64,000 nucleotides of DNA. Origin: Brevibacillus parabrevis (lineage in GTDB: Bacteria > Bacillota > Bacilli > Brevibacillales > Brevibacillaceae). Where the stretch lies: the NCBI RefSeq assembly GCF_003710905.1, contig NZ_RHHV01000006.1:248001-312000 (forward strand), written 5' to 3'. A program made the translations under genes and the position numbers. How positions within the stretch are numbered: position 1 is the first letter of the stretch; each line of letters opens with the position of its first letter. Positions 1 through 7,445 of the stretch are shown here, one piece after another. The notes below the pieces were generated by a model, which did no database searches, was not told the DNA's origin, and worked only from the letters and a program-made list of their open reading frames with translations.

Positions 1-90
1 GTCGGCAAGCTCGCGAGCGCTCATTCGCCTTTTGTTCAGGAGCATCATGACGATCGCCAGCAATCGTTCTACTTTCAAATCTCGTTCCAC
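1..90 (-). CDS. HTH_11/WYL-type transcriptional regulator, N-terminal fragment
   Basis: Only the first 30 codons are in the window; the gene runs off the left edge. A GTG start at 90 follows a GGAAG-like ribosome site. The residues VERDLKVERLLAIVMMLLNK, then RRMSARELAD, match the opening helix of DeoR/YafY-type HTH_11 domains that usually precede a WYL ligand-binding domain. That domain is inferred because it lies outside the window. It sits just downstream of a terminator, so it is probably transcribed on its own. Confidence 0.6.
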   Translation of the reverse strand, partial: MERDLKVERLLAIVMMLLNKRRMSARELAD

Positions 91-114
91 CTTTTTTCGC
101 TTCCAGAGGAGCCT

Positions 115-164
115 ATTTAAAAAGGAGAACCCGCAGCAAATTGCCCTGCTGCAAATTCTCCTTT
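115..164 (-). terminator. Rho-independent terminator after the small basic protein gene
   Basis: Outer arms AAAGGAGAA/TTCTCCTTT and inner arms GCAGCA/TGCTGC form a hairpin. On the minus strand it is followed by TTTTTAAAT. It separates the 191-400 gene from the regulator fragment. Confidence 0.75.
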
Positions 165-190
165 GTTCGTTCTTTCGTTTGGAGGAAAAA

Positions 191-400
191 CTAGACACCC
201 ATACGTCTGCGCTGATTGTTTGGCTTCTTGGTCAGCTGGCTTTTCATCGATTGGTTTTTCGCTTTTTGGTTCACAGGACTGTTTGCTTGCGCCTGTGCCT
301 GTTTCTTTTCCGCCAATTTGCGTTTCATCGCTTCCTGGAGACTGATTTTTCCCGGTTTTTCTTCTTTCGTTTCCAGTTCGTTTTGGTTTGGCTCGGTCAT
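191..400 (-). CDS. Small charged hypothetical protein (69 aa)
   Basis: Not recognised. It begins MTEPNQNELETKEEKPGK and is almost wholly hydrophilic: acidic at the N-terminus, then rich in Lys, Gln and Asn, ending RRRMGV. No membrane segment or cysteine is visible, and it is probably disordered. The ATG at 400 is preferred over the upstream in-frame codon at 409 because GAGGAG lies nine bases before it. It follows eutC on the same strand after 76 bp and has its own terminator, so it may be read through from the eut genes, but no functional link is evident. Confidence 0.55.
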   Translation of the reverse strand: MTEPNQNELETKEEKPGKISLQEAMKRKLAEKKQAQAQANSPVNQKAKNQSMKSQLTKKPNNQRRRMGV

Positions 401-476
401 GCGTAGCAACTCCTCATAGAAATTGGTTATCTTCTATGTATTCTAGTGCAAGACCGGAGGATTCGCCAGTAGTAAT

Positions 477-1310
477 CTAGCCGTTTTTGGCGCGAAGCTG
501 CATATATTTTACGCCGCTCGCCTGATACTTCAAAATTTCCTCCAAAAGCTCTGCAAGATAAGCTCCTGCTTCAATCGGCAGAGTCCCGCCCCGGTGAATA
601 TTAGAAATAACCGTACGATCCGATTCTACCGTATTCGCATCCGGTTTGTAAATCATGTAAGCGCTGAGACTTTCTGCCGTCGCGAGTCCCGGTCTTTCCC
701 CGATCAGGGAGATGACGACTTTGCAGCCGACGATTTTGGCGACCTGATCCTGAATCCAGACGCGGCCTTTGTTGATGAAGATCGGCTTGCCCACGCTGAT
801 GTTGCGCATCGCCAAGCCTTGTTGCAGAGCGGGCAGCAAATCGGGAATGGTCGCTTCGCAGGCAGACGTGCTAAGCCCGTCGGAAATGACGATCTGCACG
901 TCTTTTCCTTTGTCGCCATGCTGTTCCAGCCACTTCGCCGATTCATCGGACAGCATTCGCCCCGAATCGAGGTTCATCAGGTACTCCTGCATGCTCGTCG
1001 CCCTGGAATGCAGCTCAGGAAGTTGCAGACGCGCAAGCCATTCCGGGCTGATTGCTTTCATCACCGCGTCATGTGCTGCCGCCTGGTCGATGCGGAACTG
1101 CAAGTAGCTGGTTGTCTTCATCCGCGTGCCTGTCCGGCCGATCCCGATCCGCGCCGGAGTTCTGTTCATCGCCCGCTCCAGCGCTTCCGCATTGTTCGGA
1201 TTGTCTACCCCGCGCACTTTTTGCTCCGGGAAGTGAATGACTTCCTGCGTCTTTTTGGAAAGCTCATCCATGACCCGCTGGACAAGGTCATCCATGTTGA
1301 TCTGTCTCAT
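477..1310 (-). CDS. eutC: Ethanolamine ammonia-lyase small subunit EutC
   Basis: EutC is the light subunit of adenosylcobalamin-dependent ethanolamine ammonia-lyase, which converts ethanolamine to acetaldehyde and ammonia. The 277-residue product carries family blocks such as TPARIGIGRTGTRMKTTSYL, the segment VQIVISDGLS, and GERPGLATAESLSAYM near the C-terminus. The start at 1310 (MRQIN) has GGGAGGG seven bases upstream; the longer frame to 1361 would overlap the end of eutB. It lies 22 bp behind eutB and is surely cotranscribed. No carboxysome-like shell genes or EutD/E/G are next to it, so this is the minimal two-gene version of the pathway. Confidence 0.95.
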   Translation of the reverse strand: MRQINMDDLVQRVMDELSKKTQEVIHFPEQKVRGVDNPNNAEALERAMNRTPARIGIGRTGTRMKTTSYLQFRIDQAAAHDAVMKAISPEWLARLQLPELHSRATSMQEYLMNLDSGRMLSDESAKWLEQHGDKGKDVQIVISDGLSTSACEATIPDLLPALQQGLAMRNISVGKPIFINKGRVWIQDQVAKIVGCKVVISLIGERPGLATAESLSAYMIYKPDANTVESDRTVISNIHRGGTLPIEAGAYLAELLEEILKYQASGVKYMQLRAKNG

Positions 1311-1332
1311 CGTGTTTGCCCTCCCCCAATCG

Positions 1333-2694
1333 TTAGTCGAACACCGATAGATCGCCCGCACGCTCTGTCAGCCGCCCGTTTTCCATCAGTCCCATTTTTT
1401 CCATCCATTTTTCAAACTCGCGCAACGGACGCAAGCCCAAAAGCTCGCGGTAGCTGGCATCGTCGTGATAGCTCGTATCCTGATAGCTCAGCATGACGTC
1501 GTCTCCGCCCGGCACACCCATGTAAAAATTCGCTCCGCCAAGCGTGGTGAGCATTCCGGCGATCTCCTGGTCGTTTTGGTCCGCGTACATGTGGTTGGTA
1601 TAGGTAGGGGCAATTCCCATCGGCAGGCCGTGCAGCTTGCCCATGAACAAATCTTCCAGATCGGCGCGAATCATTTGTCTGCCGTCGTACAGCGTTTCCG
1701 GCCCGATGAAGCCCGAGACGTTGTTGACCATGAACGGCTTCCAGTGACGGCAAAAACCGTATGTGCGCGCCTCCAGCGTCTGCATGTCCACTCCTTCGTG
1801 CGAGTCCAGCGACACTTCCGAGCCTTGCCCGGTTTCAAAATACATCACGTTCGGTCCCGACGCCGTTCCTTTGCGCAGCATCAATTCCATTGCTTCATCC
1901 AGCAAATCTTTGGAGACGCCAAATGCGTCATTCGCCCGCTGCGAGCCAGCCAGACTCTGGAACATCAAAGAGATAGGAGCGCCGCCGCGCAGCGCCTGCA
2001 TCTGGGTCGTGATGTGGGCGAGCACGCAGTTTTGCGTCGGGATCTCCCATTTTTGCATAAAATCGTGGGACATTTTCAGCAGCTTGATAACGCTTTCAAC
2101 GGAATCGTTATTCGGGTTGATTCCGATAACAGCATCCCCGGAGCCGTAAGACAAGCCCTCTTTCATCGAGGCGAGAATGCCTTCCGGATCGTCAATCGGG
2201 TGGTTGGGCTGACAACGGAACGCCAGTCTGCCCGGCTCGCCGATCAGCGTGTTGCAATACGCCTGGTGCTTCATTTTTTGCGAAGCCATCACCAGGTCAA
2301 TGCTGGACATCAGCTTGGCTGTAGCAGCAATCATCTCGCTCGTCAGACCGCGACTGATGCGGGTAAGCTCCGGCATGCCCGTCGAGAAGGACAACACGTA
2401 CTCGCGCAGCTCGCCCACTGTCCAGTTTTTGATTTCCTCGTAGATCGACAAGTTCAAATCGTCGTAAATAATCCGGGTGACCTCATCCTTTTCGTACGGA
2501 ATCACCGGATTTTCGTAAATGTCCTTGAGTTGGAGCTCGCTCAGTACGACTTTGGCTGCCATCCGCTCCAGTGCGGAATTTGCAGCAAGTTTGCTCATGT
2601 GGTCGCCTGACTTCTCCTCGCTCGCTTTGGCCAATACATCGCGAACGGATGTGAACTGGTAATGTTCTTTACGGATGACGCATGCCAATTTCAT
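1333..2694 (-). CDS. eutB: Ethanolamine ammonia-lyase large subunit EutB
   Basis: Catalytic TIM-barrel subunit of the B12-dependent lyase; 453 residues is the usual family length. Recognisable stretches are DVLAKASEEKSGD near the N-terminus, EDEVTR-like VTRIIYDDLN, RCQPNHPIDDPEG mid-protein, and GLPMGIAPTYTNHMYADQND near the C-terminus. The start at 2694 is set by homology at MKLACVIRKEHY because the upstream ribosome site is weak. eutC follows 22 bp downstream. A receiver-domain regulator lies upstream on the same strand, as in EutV-controlled clusters of other Firmicutes. Confidence 0.95.
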   Translation of the reverse strand: MKLACVIRKEHYQFTSVRDVLAKASEEKSGDHMSKLAANSALERMAAKVVLSELQLKDIYENPVIPYEKDEVTRIIYDDLNLSIYEEIKNWTVGELREYVLSFSTGMPELTRISRGLTSEMIAATAKLMSSIDLVMASQKMKHQAYCNTLIGEPGRLAFRCQPNHPIDDPEGILASMKEGLSYGSGDAVIGINPNNDSVESVIKLLKMSHDFMQKWEIPTQNCVLAHITTQMQALRGGAPISLMFQSLAGSQRANDAFGVSKDLLDEAMELMLRKGTASGPNVMYFETGQGSEVSLDSHEGVDMQTLEARTYGFCRHWKPFMVNNVSGFIGPETLYDGRQMIRADLEDLFMGKLHGLPMGIAPTYTNHMYADQNDQEIAGMLTTLGGANFYMGVPGGDDVMLSYQDTSYHDDASYRELLGLRPLREFEKWMEKMGLMENGRLTERAGDLSVFD

Positions 2695-2940
2695 CTCGCT
2701 TCACTCGCTTTCTTTGGTGGAACTTTTTGTCCGCCCGACATTCTTTGAGTGAAAACGGCCATCCTGCATACTTTCGCGTTTCTCCCCGGAAAAATTCGTG
2801 TGAGACCAGCTCATCATTGAGCAACCGCGTTCGTGCGGATGATATTACCCAAAATATGCCTGGCGGGGATATGCTTGCTGCTTTTCGAGCGCGTCGTTGC
2901 GCTTGTTTCTTTCGTCCGTATACGTCAAAAAGACGCCTGG

Positions 2941-2962
2941 AAAAGGAGACGGTCATCCGTCT
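2941..2962 (-). terminator. Short hairpin between response regulator and eutB
   Basis: The minus strand reads AGACGG-ATGA-CCGTCT followed by CCTTTTCC, a six-pair stem with a weak T tract, 30 bp after the regulator's stop codon. It could terminate or attenuate transcription before eutB. The remaining roughly 240 bp up to eutB contains no convincing gene and no B12-riboswitch core that I can recognise. Confidence 0.4.
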
Positions 2963-2992
2963 TCATTCAAGCGCCATTGCTTTTGTTGCGAT

Positions 2993-3382
2993 TCACTTTT
3001 CAAGCGTATGCTGTTTTTCCAAAAGGAGCGTTTCCACCGCCGGGAGAAATTCCTCCTCCATGACCGGCTTGACCAAAAACGCGCAAACTCCTTTTGTTTT
3101 CGCTTTTGCTACCACGTCTTTGTGACTGTATGCCGTTAACAGGAGGATGGATGCATCCGATTGTCCTCTGATGATCCCTGTTGCCGTCAATCCATCCATA
3201 ACAGGCATTTTTACATCCATGATGATGAGGTGCGGGTCCCACAGTTGCGTCAGAGCAACGGCTTCCTCGCCGTTCTTCCCGTCAGCCACAACGTTGTAGC
3301 CTTGTTCCTGCAACATCTCGACCAGGTCCATTCGCGTGATGGGGTCGTCGTCTATGATTATGATTCGGTAACGCTGACGCAA
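2993..3382 (-). CDS. EutV-like response regulator consisting of a receiver domain only
   Basis: This 129-residue CheY-like receiver has acidic residues IIIIDDDP, phosphoacceptor Asp in HLIIMDVKMPVMDGL, switch Thr in LLLTAY and Lys in FLVKPV. In sequence and position it resembles the receiver of EutV, the ANTAR-domain antiterminator that induces eut genes. It stops directly after the receiver (VETLLLEKQHTLEK), so the RNA-binding ANTAR domain is absent. I translated the following 300 bp and found no ANTAR remnant. The start is TTG at 3382 with GGGAGGTG about six bases upstream. It may be a phosphate sink, act through a partner, or be a truncated relic. Confidence 0.8.
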   Translation of the reverse strand: MRQRYRIIIIDDDPITRMDLVEMLQEQGYNVVADGKNGEEAVALTQLWDPHLIIMDVKMPVMDGLTATGIIRGQSDASILLLTAYSHKDVVAKAKTKGVCAFLVKPVMEEEFLPAVETLLLEKQHTLEK

Positions 3383-3438
3383 TACTCCACCTCCCGCTAA
3401 GAGAATGGACGTGCCAACTGCTCATCATACGGTCAAAC

Positions 3439-3472
3439 CTGCAACCGACGCCGTTGTCGGGTTTTTTTGCAG
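3439..3472 (-). promoter_or_regulatory. Leader hairpin with A-x-x-G hexaloop upstream of the response regulator
   Basis: On the minus strand CCGAC and GTCGG enclose the hexaloop AACGGC, with CTGCAA/TTGCAG as outer arms. A at loop position 1 and G at position 4 is the signature of ANTAR target hairpins, but only one hairpin is visible where two are usual. On the plus strand the same bases read as a stem followed by seven T. A good -10 (TATAAT, 3489-3494 complement) lies just upstream of the hairpin in the minus direction. Confidence 0.4.
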
Positions 3473-3647
3473 CTTTTTGAATACTCTCATTATATCTTAT
3501 TACCGTTGGCTATTTCTACCCTTAATCCCGTCCTTTGCCGCCTGCCGTCCCGTTTTTTCAAAGCGGCTTGCTGATTTTCTATCGATCCTCGCGACCGCAG
3601 AAACGACCTGGGCATTCCTTCCGTTCACCGTCGCACTAGCAGACTTT

Positions 3648-4088
3648 CTACTTGGCCTGCTCCGTAATCTTTTGCCGCAAATCCGAGACTAGCTCCTGCA
3701 TCGTAACGCTTTGCAAAATCGCTTCCATCGCATGCTCGGCACGAAGCAGGATCAATTCCAGGACGAACTGGATGTTCGCCCCCACCGGACAGGCTGGATT
3801 CGGCTGGTCATGAATGTGAAAAAGCTGGCCTTCTTCCACGACCTCAACCGCCCGGTAAATGTCGAGCAAGGTAATGCTCGCAAGCTCTTTGGCGAGTGAT
3901 GCGCCGCCTGCTCCGGCCCGGACGTTCACCAGGCCCGCCTTTTTCAATTGGCCAAGTACCCGGCGGATAATGACCGGATTCGTATTCACGCTTCCGGCGA
4001 TCCACTCGGACGTATGATGGGAGTTTGCATCGATAGAGAGAAGTGATAGTATATGAACCGCAATGGAAAAACGGCTGCTGATTTTCAT
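3648..4088 (-). CDS. Rrf2-family transcriptional regulator (YwnA-like)
   Basis: A 146-residue winged-helix protein starting MKISSRFSIAVHILSLL. The recognition region TNPVIIRRVLGQLKKAGLV and wing RAGAGGASLAK are typical of Rrf2 proteins. A single cysteine (NPACPVGANIQ) lies where IscR/NsrR have three ligand cysteines, so it is unlikely to bind an iron-sulfur cluster and resembles YwnA/CymR-type members. ATG at 4088 has AAAGGGTG at good spacing; the GTG at 4097 is too close to that site. It is divergent from the thioesterase-like gene at 4244, which is its likeliest target besides itself. Confidence 0.85.
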   Translation of the reverse strand: MKISSRFSIAVHILSLLSIDANSHHTSEWIAGSVNTNPVIIRRVLGQLKKAGLVNVRAGAGGASLAKELASITLLDIYRAVEVVEEGQLFHIHDQPNPACPVGANIQFVLELILLRAEHAMEAILQSVTMQELVSDLRQKITEQAK

Positions 4089-4243
4089 GTCGGTCACCCT
4101 TTCGTTGTAATGATTATAGTTACACCTTCATTTGGAAGTCAAGTTAACCGTTCCGTCACATTTGCTGCTGTGGCGCATTTGTGAATTCTACTATAATTAC
4201 GGTGTCATAAAATCCCATATTGTTGATGAGGAGTGTTGACTGT

Positions 4244-5530
4244 ATGATGCATCCACAGATCGATGTTTCACCAGCAACGGCCTTGCTCGATGTTCCTGTC
4301 CATATTACACTAAGCGGTTTTCAGCCGCATCAGTTAATCACGCTCAACGCTACCCTGACGAACGGATTGCCAGGAGGAGAACTGACAGCGTCTTCCCATG
4401 CGATTTTTCAGGCAGACGAGAACGGCTCTGTTGATCTCGTCTCCCAGGCTCCCTTGTTCGGAACGTACGAAGGAATCGATCCGATGGGGCTTTTCTGGTC
4501 GATGAACGTGCAAACACTGCGCTTTTACAGTGCCTATTCACTCGATGACTTCCAGTTTACTCCCCGCTCTACCGAGATTCACCTGACGGCAGAAGTCAAT
4601 CAAAAACCAGTCGCCAAGGCTGTTGTCAAACGCGTTTTCGTTTCCCGCGACGTCTCGATTACAAAAGTCAAGGAAGACGGCCTGGTCGGTCTGTTTTTCA
4701 GCAAGCCTCACCCTGAGCCGAAGCCTGCCGTGCTCGTCCTGGGAGGCAGCGAGGGCGGGATCGGCTCCTGTTCACAATTTGCCGCCTTGTTCGCCTCTCA
4801 CGGCTATCCGGCGCTTGCTCTCGCCTATTTTCAATGCGACGACTTGCCGACGGACATTCAGCAAATTCCGGTTGAATACGTCCAGCGCGCCGTGCATTGG
4901 CTCAAGCAGCAGCCAACCGTGCATCCTGACAAAATAACTGTGTTTGGCCGCTCCAAAGGCGCCGAGCTTGCTTTGGTCACCGCGTCGCTCGAACCGGGTA
5001 TCCACGCCGTCATCGCATCCAGCCCCAGCTCAACCGTCAACATCGGGACAGACAGGGCTTTTGCCGATTCCGAAATATTTTCACCGCAATCGTCCTGGTC
5101 GTTTCGCGGCGAACCTCTGCCATTCGTTCCATGGACAGAGGAGCAATCCCGCCAATTCCGCGAGCTGCTCGATGCCGGACAACGCATCGATCAAATTCAC
5201 AAAGACGCGTGGCGCGCCTGCGAGTGGCTTGCGGACGCCGAAATTCCTGTGGAACAGATCAACGGTCCGATTTTGCTGCTTTCCGCTGACGACGATCACT
5301 GGTGGCCTGCTGCCGAACATTGCGAGCGCATGGTAGCACGGCTGAAGGCCAAGCAGTTTGCCCATCCGGTCGTGCATTTGCGCTACGCCGACACGGGTCA
5401 TGGCATTCGGTTTCCGTACATTCCTACGACGCGAATCGCCCAGAACGGAGGAACGCCGAAAAACAATGCGCAAGCGTCCGAGCATTCGTGGAAAGAAGTG
5501 CTCGCGTTTTTGGAAGAAACGTTTGCATAA
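4244..5530 (+). CDS. BAAT/acyl-CoA thioesterase-family alpha/beta hydrolase
   Basis: A 428-residue protein with the two-domain plan of bile-acid-CoA:amino acid N-acyltransferase and acyl-CoA thioesterases: an N-terminal beta-sandwich (about 1-130, opening PQIDVSPATALLDVPVHITL) and a C-terminal alpha/beta hydrolase. The nucleophile elbow is GRSKGAELAL (Ser), the acid is in LLLSADDDHWWPA and the His in DTGHGIRFPY. Serine rather than cysteine suggests thioesterase or hydrolase activity (family inference). The start at 4244 follows GAGGAG. It is monocistronic and faces the Rrf2 gene across a 155 bp shared promoter region. The natural acyl substrate cannot be read from sequence. Confidence 0.85.
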   Translation: MMHPQIDVSPATALLDVPVHITLSGFQPHQLITLNATLTNGLPGGELTASSHAIFQADENGSVDLVSQAPLFGTYEGIDPMGLFWSMNVQTLRFYSAYSLDDFQFTPRSTEIHLTAEVNQKPVAKAVVKRVFVSRDVSITKVKEDGLVGLFFSKPHPEPKPAVLVLGGSEGGIGSCSQFAALFASHGYPALALAYFQCDDLPTDIQQIPVEYVQRAVHWLKQQPTVHPDKITVFGRSKGAELALVTASLEPGIHAVIASSPSSTVNIGTDRAFADSEIFSPQSSWSFRGEPLPFVPWTEEQSRQFRELLDAGQRIDQIHKDAWRACEWLADAEIPVEQINGPILLLSADDDHWWPAAEHCERMVARLKAKQFAHPVVHLRYADTGHGIRFPYIPTTRIAQNGGTPKNNAQASEHSWKEVLAFLEETFA

Positions 5531-5608
5531 CCGCATAAGCACATGCTTTTTCTTGCCCGCTTACATAAGCTGTAAAGAACAGCTAGTCATGACTTTTCAT
5601 AAACGGCG

Positions 5609-5779
5609 GTGAAGCCATGTGAACTGGAGAAGGCAAGGACAGCTCAGGCGATTCACAGCAAGAATCGGGCAAACTTTTCGCATGACGCGCTGGAAGTTGA
5701 CACGCTCATGGAGCAGCTTCCGGCATCCTGGCAAAGTTTTGCTGCAAAAATGCTATGCGCTCCTCAGAAGAATGTATAA
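5609..5779 (+). CDS. Possible small protein (56 aa) before a terminator
   Basis: The 5531-5927 gap contains a frame with GTG at 5609 that reads through AIHSKNRANFSHDALEVDTL, then MEQLPASWQSFAAK, ending at 5779, nine bases before a terminator. Its composition is protein-like, but it lacks a clear ribosome site. A competing overlapping frame (GTG 5619 to 5783) has a better GGCGGTGAAG site but gives an arginine-rich, less natural peptide. At most one of the two is likely to be real. No family is recognised. Confidence 0.3.
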   Translation: MKPCELEKARTAQAIHSKNRANFSHDALEVDTLMEQLPASWQSFAAKMLCAPQKNV

Positions 5780-5787
5780 ATAGATTT

Positions 5788-5825
5788 CCCCTCTTCCCGC
5801 AATGGGTGGAGGGTTTTGTTTTTTC
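5788..5825 (+). terminator. Terminator upstream of the HIT gene
   Basis: CCCTCTTCCC and GGGTGGAGGG pair imperfectly and are followed by TTTTGTTTTTT on the plus strand. It would end the thioesterase transcript or the small ORF just before it. A second perfect dyad, AAAGCCTACT/AGTAGGCTTT at about 5892-5920, lies in the HIT leader without a T tract. Confidence 0.65.
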
Positions 5826-5963
5826 GCAAGCAAGATCGCAGCATAAGCGTCGGAAGCTTCCCTCCCAAAAACTTCCGCCTCTCCAACAGGTAAAGCCTAC
5901 TCCCGTGACGAAGTAGGCTTTAGACATGTGACTATTCAAATTTCAGAGAGGATGAAAAAACAA

Positions 5964-6302
5964 ATGGATTGCCTTTTTTGCAAAATCGTCAACGGTGACA
6001 TTCCCTCCAAGAAAGTGTACGAGGACGAGCATGTTCTCGCTTTTCATGACATCAATCCTGTCGCGCCAGTCCACGTGCTGGTCATCCCGAAAAAACATAT
6101 CCAGTCCGTAATGGCGATTGAACCGGAGGACAAAGAGCTGATCGGCCACCTGCACCTCTCCTTGCAAAAGGTAGCCGAGACCATGGAGGTAACCGAGTCC
6201 GGCTTCCGCGTCGTGACGAACATCGGAAAACACGGACAGCAAACGGTGTTCCACCTGCACTACCACCTCATTGGCGGCAGACAGCTGGAGTGGCAGTTCT
6301 AG
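5964..6302 (+). CDS. HIT-family nucleotide-binding hydrolase (HinT-like)
   Basis: A 112-residue histidine-triad protein. MDCLFCKIVNGDIPSKKVYE is the standard HinT start, and the triad is in HLHYHLIGGRQL near the C-terminus. HinT proteins hydrolyse nucleoside phosphoramidates and acyl-AMP (family knowledge). MDCLFC at 5964 is chosen by homology; in-frame ATG codons at 5928 and 5952 are possible but poorly placed relative to AGAGAGG. It is convergent with ypdA, only 17 bp away. Confidence 0.92.
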   Translation: MDCLFCKIVNGDIPSKKVYEDEHVLAFHDINPVAPVHVLVIPKKHIQSVMAIEPEDKELIGHLHLSLQKVAETMEVTESGFRVVTNIGKHGQQTVFHLHYHLIGGRQLEWQF

Positions 6303-6319
6303 CACGAATACATTTTTCG

Positions 6320-7297
6320 TCAGGCGTTGTTTTGCGAGACGATGTGGCGGGCGATCCCTTCGCCGTGAAATCTGCCGTTTTCGATGAAAATGGCATTGGC
6401 GTGGTGGCCCGCCGCAATCACGCCCGCTATGTACAGACCCGGAACGTTCGTTTCCATCGTTTCGGGATCATGGGCTGGCACGCCTGTCTCCTCATCCGTC
6501 TGCACGCCGAGCGACCGCAGGAACGTCCGGTCGGGACGATAGCCGATCAGCGCGAAAACGTGATCGTTGGCAAGCGTAATCTCACCGTCAGCCGTATTGA
6601 CGTGAATCGCCCGTTCCTCAATAGCAGAAACCGTCGCTCCGAAAAACATTTGGATGCGGCCTTTTTTTATGAGACTTTCAAACACCGGACGAGTCCACGC
6701 CTTGACTTTGTCTGACAGCTCGGTTCTGCGGCAGATGACGGTGACATGCGCCCCTGCCCGTTCCAGTTCCATCGCGGCGTCTACAGCGGAGTTGTTGCCG
6801 CCCACAATCGCCACTTGCAAGCCGGCGTACGGGTGCGCTTCCTTGTAAAAAGAAGAAACTTTCGGCAAGTCTTCCCCCGGCACGTTCAACCGATTCGGAT
6901 TGTCGAAGTAGCCAGTAGCGATGACCAGCTTTTTCGCTTCGTAGTGATGTGTCTTGGAAAAACGGTCCGTCGTCGTAACGTGAAAACCTTCTCCCACGCG
7001 CTTCGCTTCTGTCACGGTTTCGTATACGTGCACGCGCAAGTCCTCGCGGGAGGCTACCAGCCGATAGTAATTGAGCGCTTCTTGCCTGGTCGGTTTATCG
7101 TTGGCTGTGGCAAAAGGAATGCCGCCAATCTCCAGCAAGTCCGGCGTGCTGTGAAAAACCATGTACGTCGGATAGCGATAAATGGAATGCACAAGCGACC
7201 CTTTTTCAATAATGAGCGGATCAAGTCCGGCTTTTTTGCAAGCGATGGCTGCTGCCAGACCGCAAGGCCCGCCGCCAATAATCAGTACATCTTCCAT
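6320..7297 (-). CDS. ypdA: YpdA-type bacillithiol disulfide reductase
   Basis: A 325-residue two-dinucleotide-fold flavoprotein. The FAD site is IIGGGPCGLAAAIA at the N-terminus, the NADPH-side motif is VAIVGGNNSAVDAAMELERA (about 150-170), and the FAD-contacting C-terminal segment is GLYIAGVIAAG. Length and motifs fit YpdA/Bdr, which reduces bacillithiol disulfide with NADPH. This in turn supports a bacillithiol-making Firmicute. No redox CxxC is present, as expected for this family. It is monocistronic and divergent from the SLH-GH18 gene. Confidence 0.88.
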   Translation of the reverse strand: MEDVLIIGGGPCGLAAAIACKKAGLDPLIIEKGSLVHSIYRYPTYMVFHSTPDLLEIGGIPFATANDKPTRQEALNYYRLVASREDLRVHVYETVTEAKRVGEGFHVTTTDRFSKTHHYEAKKLVIATGYFDNPNRLNVPGEDLPKVSSFYKEAHPYAGLQVAIVGGNNSAVDAAMELERAGAHVTVICRRTELSDKVKAWTRPVFESLIKKGRIQMFFGATVSAIEERAIHVNTADGEITLANDHVFALIGYRPDRTFLRSLGVQTDEETGVPAHDPETMETNVPGLYIAGVIAAGHHANAIFIENGRFHGEGIARHIVSQNNA

Positions 7298-7445
7298 TTC
7301 TCTTCCGCCTCACTTCTTCATTTCTCTCTCTTCTCATTCCAATCCTTATCATACCATATCGGAATTTCCGCAAAAGAGTTCCCGGCTGTTCTCTTACCAA
7401 TAAATGACCAATGAAAGATTGGTTATGTCTCCTTATACTGGATGT

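Noticed and set aside
2669-2956. 95-codon minus-strand frame between the response regulator and eutB
   Set aside because: It overlaps the eutB start, lacks a ribosome site and shows no ANTAR or other similarity. I also tested it as a frameshifted ANTAR tail and found no match.
2695-2992. Adenosylcobalamin riboswitch in front of eutB
   Set aside because: Expected because the enzyme needs B12, but the conserved B12-box and GCCACTG core are not visible.
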